Source: DASRHT01 sp035293765 (GTDB taxonomy: Bacteria > Chloroflexota > Ktedonobacteria > Ktedonobacterales > Ktedonobacteraceae). From it: 64,000 nt of DNA. Below the pieces are notes generated by a model. That model worked only from the letters and a program-made list of their open reading frames with translations, did no database searches and had not been told where the DNA came from. Below, piece after piece: positions 26,711-36,294 of the stretch (its first letter is position 1; each line of letters begins with the position of its first letter). Both the position numbers and the translations under genes were made by a program. The stretch covers positions 1 to 64,000 of the forward strand of contig DATGMF010000053.1 in assembly GCA_035293765.1 (NCBI GenBank). Reading direction: 5' to 3'.

Positions 26711-27793
26711 TCATGCCGTTTCGACCTCCTCAAGGATGGTCTCGATCAGTCGCTCCGGGGTGATGCCGTCGGCGAGGCCGTCGAAGTTGAGCACAAGGCG
26801 GTGGCGCAGCGCGGGAAAAGCGACACTACGGATATCCTCCATTGAGACATTGTAGCGGCCTTCTAACAGCGCGCGCACGCGGGATGTCGTAATGATCGCC
26901 TGGAGCCCGCGCGGACTGGCGCCATAGCGGACGTACTGGCGCACTTTTTCCGGCGTATCTTCCTGGTCGGGATGCGTAGCCAGCAGCAGGCGGACGGCGT
27001 ACTCTTTGATATGGGTAGCAACCGGCACGGCGCGGGCGATCTCTATCATATGTTGCAGTTGCTCACCTGTGGCGACGGCGGTAGCTTTAAGCGACTGCGT
27101 GCCCACCGTCGTATCGACGATGCGCATCAGATCCTCCGCTTTAGGGAAGTTGACCATAATCTTCAGCAGGAAGCGGTCAAGCTGGGCCTCCGGCAGGGGA
27201 TAGGTTCCCTCCATTTCGAGCGGGTTCTGCGTAGCCAGCACAAAGAATGGTTGAGGCAGGGGGCGCGTCCTATCACCAACGCTCACCGTGCGTTCCTGCA
27301 TCCCTTCCAGCAGGGCCGATTGCGTCTTAGGCGTCGCGCGGTTGACCTCATCGGCCAGCACGATATTGGCGAAGATCGGGCCCGGTTGAAAGCTAAAGAC
27401 GCGCTTGCTGCCGCCACCGGTGTTATCTGATTGTTCGGTCACAATCGTGGTGCCAACGATATCGGCAGGCATCAGGTCGGGCGTGAACTGGATGCGCGCG
27501 AATTTGAGCGTCAGGGCATCGGCCAGGGTGCGGACCAGCAGCGTCTTGCCCAGCCCCGGCACGCCCTCCAGCAGCACATGACCGCCGGAGAGCAGGGCCA
27601 GCAGCAATTCGCGGATCACGCGTTCTTGTCCGATGACGATGGAGCACAGCTCCTGCTCTAACTTACGAGCGGTTTCGATAAATGTCGTGATATCGGCCTC
27701 GTCCGGCTGTTGCTGTTGGGCCGATGCCGCGCTCCCATTCGTCTCCACGTCTCTATGTACATCCGGGGATGTCTGTTCGCCGGTATTTGTCAT
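26711..27793 (-). CDS. MoxR-family AAA+ ATPase
   Basis: 360 aa. Walker A GVPGLGKT near residue 80, Walker B VLADEVNRATPKTQSALLEGM near 140, sensor ATQNPLEMEGTYPLPEAQLDRF near 185, and a C-terminal lid ending TILEEVETA. MoxR ATPases act as chaperone-like remodellers of VWA proteins; the four downstream genes provide likely clients. A Gln-rich N-terminal extension (ASAQQQQPDEAD) precedes the ATPase core. It is 4 nt from the upstream gene. Confidence 0.95.
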   Translation of the reverse strand: MTNTGEQTSPDVHRDVETNGSAASAQQQQPDEADITTFIETARKLEQELCSIVIGQERVIRELLLALLSGGHVLLEGVPGLGKTLLVRTLADALTLKFARIQFTPDLMPADIVGTTIVTEQSDNTGGGSKRVFSFQPGPIFANIVLADEVNRATPKTQSALLEGMQERTVSVGDRTRPLPQPFFVLATQNPLEMEGTYPLPEAQLDRFLLKIMVNFPKAEDLMRIVDTTVGTQSLKATAVATGEQLQHMIEIARAVPVATHIKEYAVRLLLATHPDQEDTPEKVRQYVRYGASPRGLQAIITTSRVRALLEGRYNVSMEDIRSVAFPALRHRLVLNFDGLADGITPERLIETILEEVETA

Positions 27794-27797
27794 AAGA

Positions 27798-29423
27798 TTA
27801 TTGTTGCCCTTCTAGTGTATCGAAGTAGTTATGAACCAGGTCTTTCGTGTCAGGGGAGATATTGCTGTTGTCGATAGCATCGTGCGCCATCTGGTTATAC
27901 TGCTCGATGACCTGTGAATAGGGAACGGCATTGCCTGGGATAACGATACCATTATTATTATCGTTCGTCTGCGTGCTTGTGCCCTGCCCGATTTGTCCAG
28001 GGATCGTCACCTGTTCCGTCTTTCCCTGCTGATTGCCAGCTCCATTGCTACCGCCAGCTCCTCCTTGTCCCTGACCCGGCCCCTGACCTTGCCCCTGGCC
28101 CTGGCCTTGCCCTCCTTGACCTTGCCCCTGTCCTCCCTGTCCCTGTCCTCCTTGCCCCTGTCCCTGACCCGGATTCTGACCTTGACCTGGATTCTGGCCC
28201 TGGCCTTGCCCCTGGTTCTGGCTCTGACCATTGTTGTTTGTACCATCGGTAGAGGCGGCGAGGGAGTTAGCCAGGTCTTGCAGGCTTTGTGATGCCTGAC
28301 TGATGCTACTGTTGCTGGCCTGGCTGGCTGCATCTTGCCCTGCGGCAGCCTGTACCGCGCTGGCGGCATCCGAAATTTCGCTGGGCGTGCCGTTGGCGAC
28401 CGCTTTTGCAAGCTGGTGCAGCGCGGAACTGAGGTCGGGATTCTGGTTAGCCTGGTTCGCGGCTTTTTCGATTTGTTGGGCCAGATCGCTGCGCTGCTGG
28501 GGCGTCATTTTACTGACCTGCGAGGCCAGATCCTGGAGCGCCTTTGCCTGTGCCTTACTGTCATTGTTCGCGAGCGCCTGGCCGAGCGCACTCAAGCTCG
28601 AATTCTGGCTATTTTGTAACGACGAACTGGCGGCTGCATGGCCTTGAGCGCGATTAGCTGCTTGGGGATTGCGTAATTGATCGAGCTTTGCCTGGGCATC
28701 TGCAATCGCCTGCTGAGCCTGCGATTCATTCTGAGCCTGTTGCAGCTTTGCCTGAAGGTCTTGCAAAACCTGGTCGATCTGTTTTTGTTGAGCGGGTGAT
28801 GTATTGGGCTGCTGGGCCAGTTCCTGGCGTATTTTATCGATGGCTTTGACCTGGCTGGCGATTTTCGCCTGAAATGCTGCCTGTTGCCTGAGCACATCAT
28901 TCATCGGGTTGGGCAGAACGATGAGGAGCGCGAGGAGCACGAGCATCGATCCTGACAGAAGCAGCGTTGAGCGAGGGACGCGCAAAGAGACGGTCCGAGC
29001 TGGTGTATAGTGCGCGAGCTGCTCAAGGGCATCGTGGCGTTGCAACCTGGCGAGAACGGAAGATTGGTCGCGCAGTTCCCAGGCTGTGCCCATGCGATCA
29101 TGCAGGGAGAGCCTGGCATCGACGATACGAGATGAGCCGGCGATGGATGGTCGCGTCCAGAGCGCGCCTCCTAGAGCCAGGATAACGCATGCCAGGCCGC
29201 TGCCGAGCGCCCAGTACAGAGCTCCAGCCCAGGGAATGAGGCGCGAGATGAGCAGGACGAAGCATGCCAGGATCAGCCCGGCGATGATTCCTCCCGTCGT
29301 CCAGCGCAACAGATGTTGCAGGCTGAGCCGTTTGCGCCAGGGTTGTAGCGCGGCGGTGATGCTGCCAGCGTCGAGAGGCGCCTGTGAGATCTCCGCGATA
29401 CGCGATGGCATCAAAGTAGCCAT
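27798..29423 (-). CDS. membrane protein with coiled coil and Gln/Gly-rich tract
   Basis: 541 aa from the ATG at 29423 (AAGG 9 nt upstream); an upstream in-frame start lies inside a palindrome. Three N-terminal helices are near residues 40-85 and 160-180. A coiled-coil/Gln-rich region at about 190-400 follows, then ~65 residues of GQ repeats (GQGQGQNPGQGQNPGQG) near 420-485. The layout resembles DUF4175-type proteins found beside MoxR clusters. Function is unknown. The low-complexity DNA is C/T-rich on the plus strand and prone to expansion. Confidence 0.8.
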   Translation of the reverse strand: MATLMPSRIAEISQAPLDAGSITAALQPWRKRLSLQHLLRWTTGGIIAGLILACFVLLISRLIPWAGALYWALGSGLACVILALGGALWTRPSIAGSSRIVDARLSLHDRMGTAWELRDQSSVLARLQRHDALEQLAHYTPARTVSLRVPRSTLLLSGSMLVLLALLIVLPNPMNDVLRQQAAFQAKIASQVKAIDKIRQELAQQPNTSPAQQKQIDQVLQDLQAKLQQAQNESQAQQAIADAQAKLDQLRNPQAANRAQGHAAASSSLQNSQNSSLSALGQALANNDSKAQAKALQDLASQVSKMTPQQRSDLAQQIEKAANQANQNPDLSSALHQLAKAVANGTPSEISDAASAVQAAAGQDAASQASNSSISQASQSLQDLANSLAASTDGTNNNGQSQNQGQGQGQNPGQGQNPGQGQGQGGQGQGGQGQGQGGQGQGQGQGQGPGQGQGGAGGSNGAGNQQGKTEQVTIPGQIGQGTSTQTNDNNNGIVIPGNAVPYSQVIEQYNQMAHDAIDNSNISPDTKDLVHNYFDTLEGQQ

Positions 29424-29443
29424 AAAATCAAGCCTTTCTTGGA

Positions 29444-29494
29444 GGCAACCGGTAGGGGTAACTCCCACGATGAAGCGAGGAGCTACCGGTTGCC
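29444..29494. repeat. 12-bp palindrome between ABC permease and Gln-rich gene
   Basis: GGCAACCGGTAG (29444-29455) and CTACCGGTTGCC (29483-29494) are perfect complements; the loop includes GGGGTAACTCC. It is a member of the GTAGGGG intergenic family. Confidence 0.6.
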
Positions 29495-29536
29495 CGGCCC
29501 ATATAGCCTCTGCGAGGCATTCTCGTTACAAAGCCG

Positions 29537-30448
29537 CTACTGTAACGCTGATATCGTCATTTCTTCTGATGCGGTGTGCTGCTCCATCTTGCCCTGCATC
29601 CTTCTTGCTCTTGATAGGCGACCAAGTGGATTGGGTTTAATCGTCCACAGGCTGAGCAGGAAGAACAACAGAGCTGCGATAATACTAATACTAATATAGG
29701 CGATCCAGGGCGGGATGGACAGATTGGCGAAAGTATAGTTACCAAGATTGGCCCCGGATGGAAATGTGGTGATCAGGATATAGACCGGATTCCAGATAAA
29801 CATAATCGAAGGTCTGTTACTGGGAACCAGTCTGCTGGCGAAAGTAGTTCCTGCAATCAGAATGATATAGAAAACGATCAAAGGTAGCACCAGCCATGCC
29901 AGAGCGGACATATAGGCAATCGCGGTAGATGCTGCCGGGCGGCGAAAGACTGTTGAGCAGAGCAGTCCGAAGGTGCCGATCATAATCGTTGTCACAACGT
30001 AGATGACCAGCGCGATCAATAACTGAGCCGGTGATATGCCCCCGAAGAAGAATACCAGGCTAAAGAGCGGCACGGAAGCAGCGATCAGCAGCAGAGCATT
30101 CATCAGACCTGCGAGCAACTTGCCCGAGACCAGGGAGAGCGACGAGAGCTGTGAACAGAGCAGCATATCGAACGTCTGGCGCTCCTTCTCCCCATTGACC
30201 GTGGTGGAAGTGAAGGCGGGCGTAATAAAAATGAGCAAGAAGAGCTGTACAATCGAAAGAATATAATACAGGTTGATGCCGACGTTGCTCAATCCAGGGC
30301 CGTTCACCGTGTTGCTGGAGCTGAAAGCGTTGAGCGAGAACCATCCGAGCAGGCCCATCAAAAGGATATAGGCGATGATCACCCAGACGGTGCGCTCGCG
30401 GCGCAGGCTCAGGCGCAATTCTTTTGTAAGGAGAGCAAGAAAGGTCAT
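29537..30448 (-). CDS. ABC transporter permease
   Basis: 303 aa with about six helices in the ABC-2 type arrangement. It starts FLALLTKELRLSLRRERTVWVIIAYILL. The conserved extracellular-to-membrane stretch NGEKERQTFDMLLCSQLSSLSLVSGKLLA is typical of ABC-2/GldF-like permeases. It overlaps the ATPase stop by ATGA. It probably forms an exporter or an ABC complex coupled to the VWA proteins in the same block; the substrate is unknown. Confidence 0.9.
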   Translation of the reverse strand: MTFLALLTKELRLSLRRERTVWVIIAYILLMGLLGWFSLNAFSSSNTVNGPGLSNVGINLYYILSIVQLFLLIFITPAFTSTTVNGEKERQTFDMLLCSQLSSLSLVSGKLLAGLMNALLLIAASVPLFSLVFFFGGISPAQLLIALVIYVVTTIMIGTFGLLCSTVFRRPAASTAIAYMSALAWLVLPLIVFYIILIAGTTFASRLVPSNRPSIMFIWNPVYILITTFPSGANLGNYTFANLSIPPWIAYISISIIAALLFFLLSLWTIKPNPLGRLSRARRMQGKMEQHTASEEMTISALQ

Positions 30449-31422
30449 GACTGGCTACTTCCTTCCGTGATACTCATAAATACCTCTTCCAGGCGACCGC
30501 CACCGCTGCGTGGTGCGAAAGTGACGACAGGAATATCATGCTTGATCAGGTCAACCAGGATGCGATGCAGAGCCGCATCATCGCCGCTAAAATCGGCCTG
30601 GATCAGATTGCTTTCGCCATTCGTCACGTTGCTCATGTCAGTAAATGCCTTCAGCGCCTCAACCGCTGCAGGAACGCGGTCAGGCTCTAAGATGCGAATT
30701 TCAAGCTGGCGCGCGCCGCCGAGGCGGTGGGAGACCGTATTGACATCGCCGGAGACGATCAGGCGTCCGTTCTGCATAATCGCGATATCGGTACACATCT
30801 CCGCCAGTTCGAGCAGGATATGCGAGCTGATAACGATAGTTTTGCCCATACCTTGCAGGGTGCGCAGGAGTTCGCGTAGCTCTACGCGGGCGCGCGGATC
30901 GAGCCCTGAGGCTGGTTCATCGAGCAGCAGTACGTCAGGATCGTGGACCAGGGCGCGAGCGAGACAGAGGCGCTGTTTCATGCCGCGCGATAACGTTTCA
31001 ACGAGCGCATCGCGTTTCGAGCTTAGCTCGACCAGTTCGAGCAGATCGGTCACCAGGCTGGCCTGTTTCTGGCGGGGGATGCCATGAATGCCGGCATAAA
31101 ACTCAAGATACTCGGTCGCGGTCAGGTCGGGGTAGACGCCAAAGAAGTCAGGCATGTAGCCAACGTTGCGCTGGATCTCGGAAGGGGATTTGCCAATCTC
31201 TGTCCCATCGAACCAGACCTTGCCGGATGAAGGGACGAGCAGCCCCGCCAGGATGCGCAGCAGCGTCGTCTTACCCGCGCCGTTGGGGCCGATCAGGCCA
31301 TAGATAGACTCGGATGGTATCTCCAGACTAAGGTCGCTCAGGGCGTGAACGTTGCGATAGCTTTTAGAGATATGCTCTATTTTAATAATCGTATCGGTTG
31401 ATACCGAGGCGGTTTGTGCCAT
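30445..31422 (-). CDS. ABC transporter ATP-binding protein
   Basis: 325 aa from the ATG at 31422, preceded by AAAGGA at 6-7 nt. Walker A GPNGAGKTT, signature LSRGMKQRL, Walker B VLLLDEPASGLDP and H-loop SSHILLEL are all intact. A C-terminal accessory domain (~residues 240-325) follows, as in ABC-2 exporter ATPases. It is translationally coupled to the permease. The upstream 930-aa exported protein is likely a functional partner, as in Gld-type ABC systems. Confidence 0.95.
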   Translation of the reverse strand: MAQTASVSTDTIIKIEHISKSYRNVHALSDLSLEIPSESIYGLIGPNGAGKTTLLRILAGLLVPSSGKVWFDGTEIGKSPSEIQRNVGYMPDFFGVYPDLTATEYLEFYAGIHGIPRQKQASLVTDLLELVELSSKRDALVETLSRGMKQRLCLARALVHDPDVLLLDEPASGLDPRARVELRELLRTLQGMGKTIVISSHILLELAEMCTDIAIMQNGRLIVSGDVNTVSHRLGGARQLEIRILEPDRVPAAVEALKAFTDMSNVTNGESNLIQADFSGDDAALHRILVDLIKHDIPVVTFAPRSGGGRLEEVFMSITEGSSQS

Positions 31423-31440
31423 ATGTTTCCTTTCAATGCC

Positions 31441-31581
31441 ACTCAGTTCCACCAGCCTGCCGGTGGGGCCTGCCAACAGGCGGGGGCGTAAGCCAGGGCG
31501 GGGGCAAGCCCTACCTTGTTATCCAGGCGGTCAACGCTGCTGGCGCGCTAGCTTCGCTCAGACCGCCTGAGATGAAGACCC
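31441..31581. repeat. repeat-filled gap between exported protein and ABC ATPase
   Basis: Contains CCTGCCGGTGGGGCCTGCCAACAGGCGGGGGC and GGCGGGGGCAAGCCCTACC-type palindromic sequence of the GTAGGGGC family, then CAGGCGGTC/GACCGCCTG inverted arms. No gene is seen. Because it lies inside an otherwise tight block, it may separate transcripts. Confidence 0.5.
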
Positions 31582-34374
31582 CTACGGTGCCGTGCCTTGC
31601 AGTTGTATTTGTGGTTTGCTAAAAAAGATCGTTCCCTGAGTATCATTCTGATCGGCAAGCTGCAAGAAGATTCGTCCATCAGGGCCGACGTAGGGCTGAG
31701 CGTTGTTCACCGAAAGGGCTGACTGATTGAAGGTGAACGAATCCCATTTGCCGCTTTGCCAGTTGTACAGGGAGGCTTGCACATGGTCAATCGTCAGTTG
31801 CTGCCCTGCTGGCGCCGGGCCGACAGGGTTAAAGCCTCCATTGAGCGGATCGACCAGGGAAATGGTATTGGCACGCAGGCCAGAGCCGTTCGCCAGCGCA
31901 TACTCGAAGGTGATGCTGCCGGTATTTGGGCTGCCTGTCGTCATTTGATAGACGCCGGGAATGGGCATCTGAAGGGTGCTGCCCTGACTCTGTATATCAA
32001 CCACACGGCTTGTAATCAAGCTGGAGGGTACATTCACGTTGCCTGAGAAATTGACATCGAGCGGCGCCTGGACCAGGACTTCCTGCGATGTGGTCGTATA
32101 GCTGCCGTTGACGGTGGCATTGCTCTCACCATCGGGTAAGCGGTCAGCCCAGCCGATCAGCGTCGCCGGGGCTCCTGGGAGCAACAGTGGATCATCGGTC
32201 GCTAACCTGGGTCCGCCACCGCTAAAGAAGATTGCGGAGGAAGAGGTATAGGTGATTGCTTGTGAGGGGAGGATACCTCCAGTCGTGCCTCGAATAACAA
32301 CCGATTTTTGGAAACATGGCGCGCCGTTGCCACAGTAGGCGTAGCCGCCGAACTCGCCGCCCACTGTTGCTAGCATAGCCATGCGGCGCTGTAGCTCGCT
32401 GGGCGAAGAATTGTTGTAAAAGGAGTAAGGGCCATAGGGTGGGTTTAGGCCACGACTGCTCGCGATCTGATCGGCCAGCGATGGTGATGTTGTGCCTGTC
32501 GCAGGCGGATTGTTGGTAATGGTCAGGTTAATCGTTCTGCTTTCACCGGCTCCCAGATGTCCAATGGAGACGAACTGGTTGCCTGTGAGCAGGTAAACGT
32601 CGCTGAGCCCGTAGGCTAACGTGTTGGTCACTGTTCCCACCAGCGTATTATTCTGAATCGCCAGGTGGGAGACAATGCCGCCGCTCACCTGGTGGTCGCG
32701 CCTGGAAACGACCGAGCGTAACGTCCAGATATCGACCCCTTGCAGGTCCACATCGGTGCCATCCGGCGTTGACGTAATGGTCGTGCGCTGGGGAGATAGC
32801 GGTCCCTGAGGGCCGAACTGTTGATTTTCGGTGGATTGCACCAGATTATCGCCCGGGATGTGGACCTGGAAGTCACCATTGTTGGGGACGAATACCCCGA
32901 CATAGGTCGCGGTATGGGCCAGCGAGCCCGTTGCGCCGGGTCGGCTGAGCTGAATAACCGAGATGCTGCTGCTCAGGATTGAGCTGCCCTTTTGTTGGAG
33001 CGCGAGGCCGTAGCTGAGTAAGGAGAAGACCACAATAGTGCTCAGGACGATACGCCAGCTCCAACTGCGGTTCTTGAACCTTTTCACGATGAAGAGGCGA
33101 ACGGGTCCCAGGATAAGCACGTAGCCGAGCAGGAGCGCCAGAATTACCCAGGTCGAAGGGATGGCGCTTGGGAAGAGCGATTGGAGCAGCGTCTCCATCC
33201 CTCCAAAGTTTTGTACAAAGGGAGTTGGGTTTATCGCTGTGTTGGAAGTGAGTAATTGATTGCCCAGCATGCGTGTCAGCAAACCTTGCCAGATGGTGGT
33301 TGTTCCCGACCAACTGGCGAGGGGATCGAGCGACGGATCAAAAGCCAGATAGCTGACCTGTCCCTGCCCTTGAGCGCCCTGCACGATCAGCGGTGTTTTG
33401 CCAGATGCGAGCACAACCGTGCTCTGAGGGTTGACAGTCGCGGTGCTAATAGTGATGGGTGATGAGACTGAGTCTGCGACGTTGCCCTGGTTCGGACCGC
33501 TTTTGGTCGGGCCGCCGAGGGGGAAAAGATGCGTCCCTGCCGGGAGGGTGGCGGTCCCCGCCAGGGTCACGGGCAGCAGGCTGGTCAGAGGGGCGAGGGT
33601 ATGCTGCCATTCGGGACCACCGACCACGATCAGCTTTCCTCCCTGTTGTACCCAGTTTTGCAGGGCGGCCAGTTGATCCTGGCTTAGAGAGCTGGTGGTG
33701 AAATTGTCGATAATAATAACGTCAAAGTTCTTCAATGCTGCCGCGATCTTTGGCATCGTGGCTGCGCTCAACGGTTCAACCTGGATCGAGCCTCCCTGGC
33801 CCTGCGTAGGCAGCGTAATGTTGGTAAGCGTGCCCAGGCCAGGGGTCTGGCCGGGTGTTTGATCGAAGAGAAAGCCGACAAAAATATCGCTGCTGCCAAG
33901 TGCGCGCAGAGCGGCGGATTGCGTCGTTACCGGCTGATTGTTTGAGTCGAGCAGATCAACGCTAATATTTAGCGTTGTGCCCGGAGTGCCAGAGGTGAAG
34001 GGAACGTAGAGCGTTACTTGTTTTTGCGAGCCGTTCGGCAGACTGACCGCTTGCTGATAGATATAGGTAGAACCGGAATTGCCCGCGCCAAAGGGCGTGG
34101 ATGTATTAACAGAAACTTTGCCATTAAAGTCGGGGCCATTATTGCTTAAAGTAACCTGTACCGGAATCCAGTTGCCATCGCGATAGCGTGAACTAAAGCC
34201 TGCCTGGGCCTGCATGGTTGGTCCCGCTGCTGGAATGGTCAGCAAAGATGATTGGTAAATAGCATGTGCTGATGCGCTTAAAGGTAATAGGAGCAGAGTG
34301 AGAGCCAAGGCGAGACAGACGCCGATGAGTACGCGTATTGTCGTACCGGGATGAGGCCGATGGTGTATGGTCAT
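31582..34374 (-). CDS. large exported membrane protein, GATase-like
   Basis: 930 aa. Signal peptide (VLIGVCLALALTLLLLPLSASAHA), then beta-rich N-terminal domain (RYRDGNWIPVQVTLSNNG). A glutamine-amidotransferase-like fold follows near 170-260 (FDVIIIDNFTTSSLSQDQLAAL, GGKLIVVGGPEW). Two helices lie near 410-450 (TWVILALLLGYVLILGPVRLFIVKRF and WRIVLSTIVVFSLLSYGLAL) and a long beta-rich C-terminal half. Similar proteins accompany ABC modules as auxiliary subunits. Function is not assigned. It is the first gene of the eight-gene minus-strand block. Confidence 0.8.
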   Translation of the reverse strand: MTIHHRPHPGTTIRVLIGVCLALALTLLLLPLSASAHAIYQSSLLTIPAAGPTMQAQAGFSSRYRDGNWIPVQVTLSNNGPDFNGKVSVNTSTPFGAGNSGSTYIYQQAVSLPNGSQKQVTLYVPFTSGTPGTTLNISVDLLDSNNQPVTTQSAALRALGSSDIFVGFLFDQTPGQTPGLGTLTNITLPTQGQGGSIQVEPLSAATMPKIAAALKNFDVIIIDNFTTSSLSQDQLAALQNWVQQGGKLIVVGGPEWQHTLAPLTSLLPVTLAGTATLPAGTHLFPLGGPTKSGPNQGNVADSVSSPITISTATVNPQSTVVLASGKTPLIVQGAQGQGQVSYLAFDPSLDPLASWSGTTTIWQGLLTRMLGNQLLTSNTAINPTPFVQNFGGMETLLQSLFPSAIPSTWVILALLLGYVLILGPVRLFIVKRFKNRSWSWRIVLSTIVVFSLLSYGLALQQKGSSILSSSISVIQLSRPGATGSLAHTATYVGVFVPNNGDFQVHIPGDNLVQSTENQQFGPQGPLSPQRTTITSTPDGTDVDLQGVDIWTLRSVVSRRDHQVSGGIVSHLAIQNNTLVGTVTNTLAYGLSDVYLLTGNQFVSIGHLGAGESRTINLTITNNPPATGTTSPSLADQIASSRGLNPPYGPYSFYNNSSPSELQRRMAMLATVGGEFGGYAYCGNGAPCFQKSVVIRGTTGGILPSQAITYTSSSAIFFSGGGPRLATDDPLLLPGAPATLIGWADRLPDGESNATVNGSYTTTSQEVLVQAPLDVNFSGNVNVPSSLITSRVVDIQSQGSTLQMPIPGVYQMTTGSPNTGSITFEYALANGSGLRANTISLVDPLNGGFNPVGPAPAGQQLTIDHVQASLYNWQSGKWDSFTFNQSALSVNNAQPYVGPDGRIFLQLADQNDTQGTIFFSKPQIQLQGTAP

Positions 34375-34586
34375 AAGAAAGCCTCTCTTTTAAAAAGTGT
34401 TACGGTATGTTTTTGTTGCAAAATGCTATCTCTACAAAGCGGTATTCTTTATAGTATAGCCGTTTATCTGAATTTTGCCAGGGTCAAATGCACTATTTTG
34501 CTGAGTTGCGGCTAGTATATATAACGTTCTTTGGGGTGGTTTTGTTGCAAAAAACCTTTAGCTGGGCCATATTAAGCGGGTATGAG
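34375..34586. other. AT-rich gap with repeated TTTTGTTGCAAAA
   Basis: TTTTGTTGCAAAA occurs at about 34411-34423 and again near 34541-34554, where GGTTTT/AAAACC arms make a small hairpin that could end the ECF operon. A TATACT/TATAAA stretch near 34455 (minus strand) is a plausible -10 for the downstream 930-aa gene. No gene is seen. Confidence 0.4.
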
Positions 34587-35423
34587 CTATGAGAGAGCAT
34601 AATTGATGAGCATAATAGTAATGCAAGCAATGAAAGTGAACGTGAGGGCCAGAAAGTCGTTGCGCCCGAAGCGCAGTACGCGGCGCTTGCTGCGTTTCCA
34701 TCCCGGACGATTGCCGAAGCAGCGCGCCTCCATCGCGGTGCTCAAGACTTCCGCACGCTTGAAGGCGCTAATGAAAAGTGGGATGAGTAGCGGCGCGAGC
34801 TTCATTGTACGTTGGAGCGCGTTGCCCTGATCGAAGCGGACGCCACGGGCGCTCTGAGCCTTGATCAGGCGCTCGATCTCGGTAATAAAAATGGGAACGA
34901 ACTTGAGCGCAACGACCAGCACCATCACAAAGGCGTTGACGGGCAGGCCAAGCTTCTGCAACGGCGAAAGCAGCCGTTCCGCCCCATCGGTCAGGTCTAC
35001 CAGGGAGGTCGTAAACATGAGCATGGTTACAATATAGTAAAGGAAAAAAATGCGTAAGATGATGAGCAGGCTATTGAGGATACCTTCCCGGGAGATACTC
35101 AGAACCCACCATTGCCAGTAGATCGTCTGGTGCTGACCGGGAGGAGCGTAATAGAAGAGGATCTGGAAAACCGTGATCACAGCCAGGAAGCCCAGAAACG
35201 GTCGATAGCCTCGTAGAACGTAAGAAAGAGCAATGCCTGATGCTCGCTGGATCATGAAGCAGAAGAGCAGGCAGAGCGCAAAAGGGATGAACTGATTGAC
35301 GAGGGAGACCAGTACGATCAACAGCGTCGCGCCCAGCTGTTTGGTGCGCGGGTCCAGGCGCGTCAGCGCAGAACCGTTGTTGATGTATTGACCAAAGGTG
35401 ATATCACGGGAAAGTTCAATCAT
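34587..35423 (-). CDS. ecfT: ECF transporter transmembrane (T) component
   Basis: 278 aa with about five to six helices. N-terminus GSALTRLDPRTKQLGATLLI is typical of EcfT/CbiQ. The two coupling motifs that dock on the ATPases are SARG near residue 193 and AMEARC near 230, the second normally ARG. It overlaps the upstream ATPase gene by 8 bp. It couples the two ATPases to S components in the membrane. Confidence 0.93.
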   Translation of the reverse strand: MIELSRDITFGQYINNGSALTRLDPRTKQLGATLLIVLVSLVNQFIPFALCLLFCFMIQRASGIALSYVLRGYRPFLGFLAVITVFQILFYYAPPGQHQTIYWQWWVLSISREGILNSLLIILRIFFLYYIVTMLMFTTSLVDLTDGAERLLSPLQKLGLPVNAFVMVLVVALKFVPIFITEIERLIKAQSARGVRFDQGNALQRTMKLAPLLIPLFISAFKRAEVLSTAMEARCFGNRPGWKRSKRRVLRFGRNDFLALTFTFIACITIMLINYALS

Positions 35424-36294
35424 GGAGTTCCTTTATGTTGCTGATGGCTGGTAGGTGACGTATGATCTCCTCTTCCAGTTCGACCAGGTTCAGCACGTCG
35501 GGCCGTATATCGGGCATTATATCATGTAAGGCCAGGGCGATCCTGGTAACTTCTGGCAGCTCAATATCCAGGTCGGCCAGGTGGCTGCTCTGGGCCAGGA
35601 TTGTGCGCGGCGTACCGCTAAAAACCAGTTGGCCCTGATCGATAATGTGAATAGCGTCGGCCAGATTGATCACGTCTTCCAGGCTGCTGGAGGTGTAAAT
35701 GATCGTCAGATTACGGCGCTGTTGCAGCGCAACGATTAGATCCAGCAGCTCGCGTCGTCCGCGCGGGTCCAGTCCTGCCGTTGGTTCATCGAAAACAATC
35801 ACCTCTGGCTGCATTGCCAGAACGCCTGCGATAGCCACGCGGCGCTTCTCGCCGCCGCTAAGCGCGTAGGTGTAGCGTGTGCGGAAATCTTCGTAGGGCA
35901 GGCCCACGGCCTCCAAAGCTTCCTGTACCAGGCGGCGTGATGCGGCGGGCGGTATTTTTTTGCGGCGCGGGCCGAACGAGACATCTTTGCCCACCGTCTC
36001 CTCGAAGATTTGCGCTTCCGGCGATTGGAATACGATGCCCACCTTCGAGCGCATACGCTCAATATCGAAGCTGGGAGCCGCCACATCGGCGCCCTCGAAA
36101 AAGAATGTACCGGGCGCAGGCTTAATCAATCCAGCCAGAAGGTCCACGATAGTAGATTTGCCAGAGCGGGTTGGACCGACCAGAGCGGTGGTCTGCCCGG
36201 CTGGCAATGACAGGCTCAGCCCGTGCAATGCCTCGGTGGCAAACGGGGTGCCACGCAGGTAGGTGTGATAGACATTTTTCAGTTCGAAGAGCAT
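35416..36294 (-). CDS. ecfA2: ECF transporter ATPase A2
   Basis: 292 aa. Walker A GPTRSGKST (Arg where Gly or Asn is usual), Q-loop GIVFQSPEAQIFEETV (the EcfA2 ...PEAQIF... pattern), signature ALSGGEKRR, Walker B VIVFDEPTAGLDP. The C-terminal extension beyond residue 230 is normal for this family. It overlaps the EcfA1 gene by 16 bp and ecfT by 8 bp, so the three are translationally coupled. Confidence 0.92.
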   Translation of the reverse strand: MLFELKNVYHTYLRGTPFATEALHGLSLSLPAGQTTALVGPTRSGKSTIVDLLAGLIKPAPGTFFFEGADVAAPSFDIERMRSKVGIVFQSPEAQIFEETVGKDVSFGPRRKKIPPAASRRLVQEALEAVGLPYEDFRTRYTYALSGGEKRRVAIAGVLAMQPEVIVFDEPTAGLDPRGRRELLDLIVALQQRRNLTIIYTSSSLEDVINLADAIHIIDQGQLVFSGTPRTILAQSSHLADLDIELPEVTRIALALHDIMPDIRPDVLNLVELEEEIIRHLPAISNIKELHD

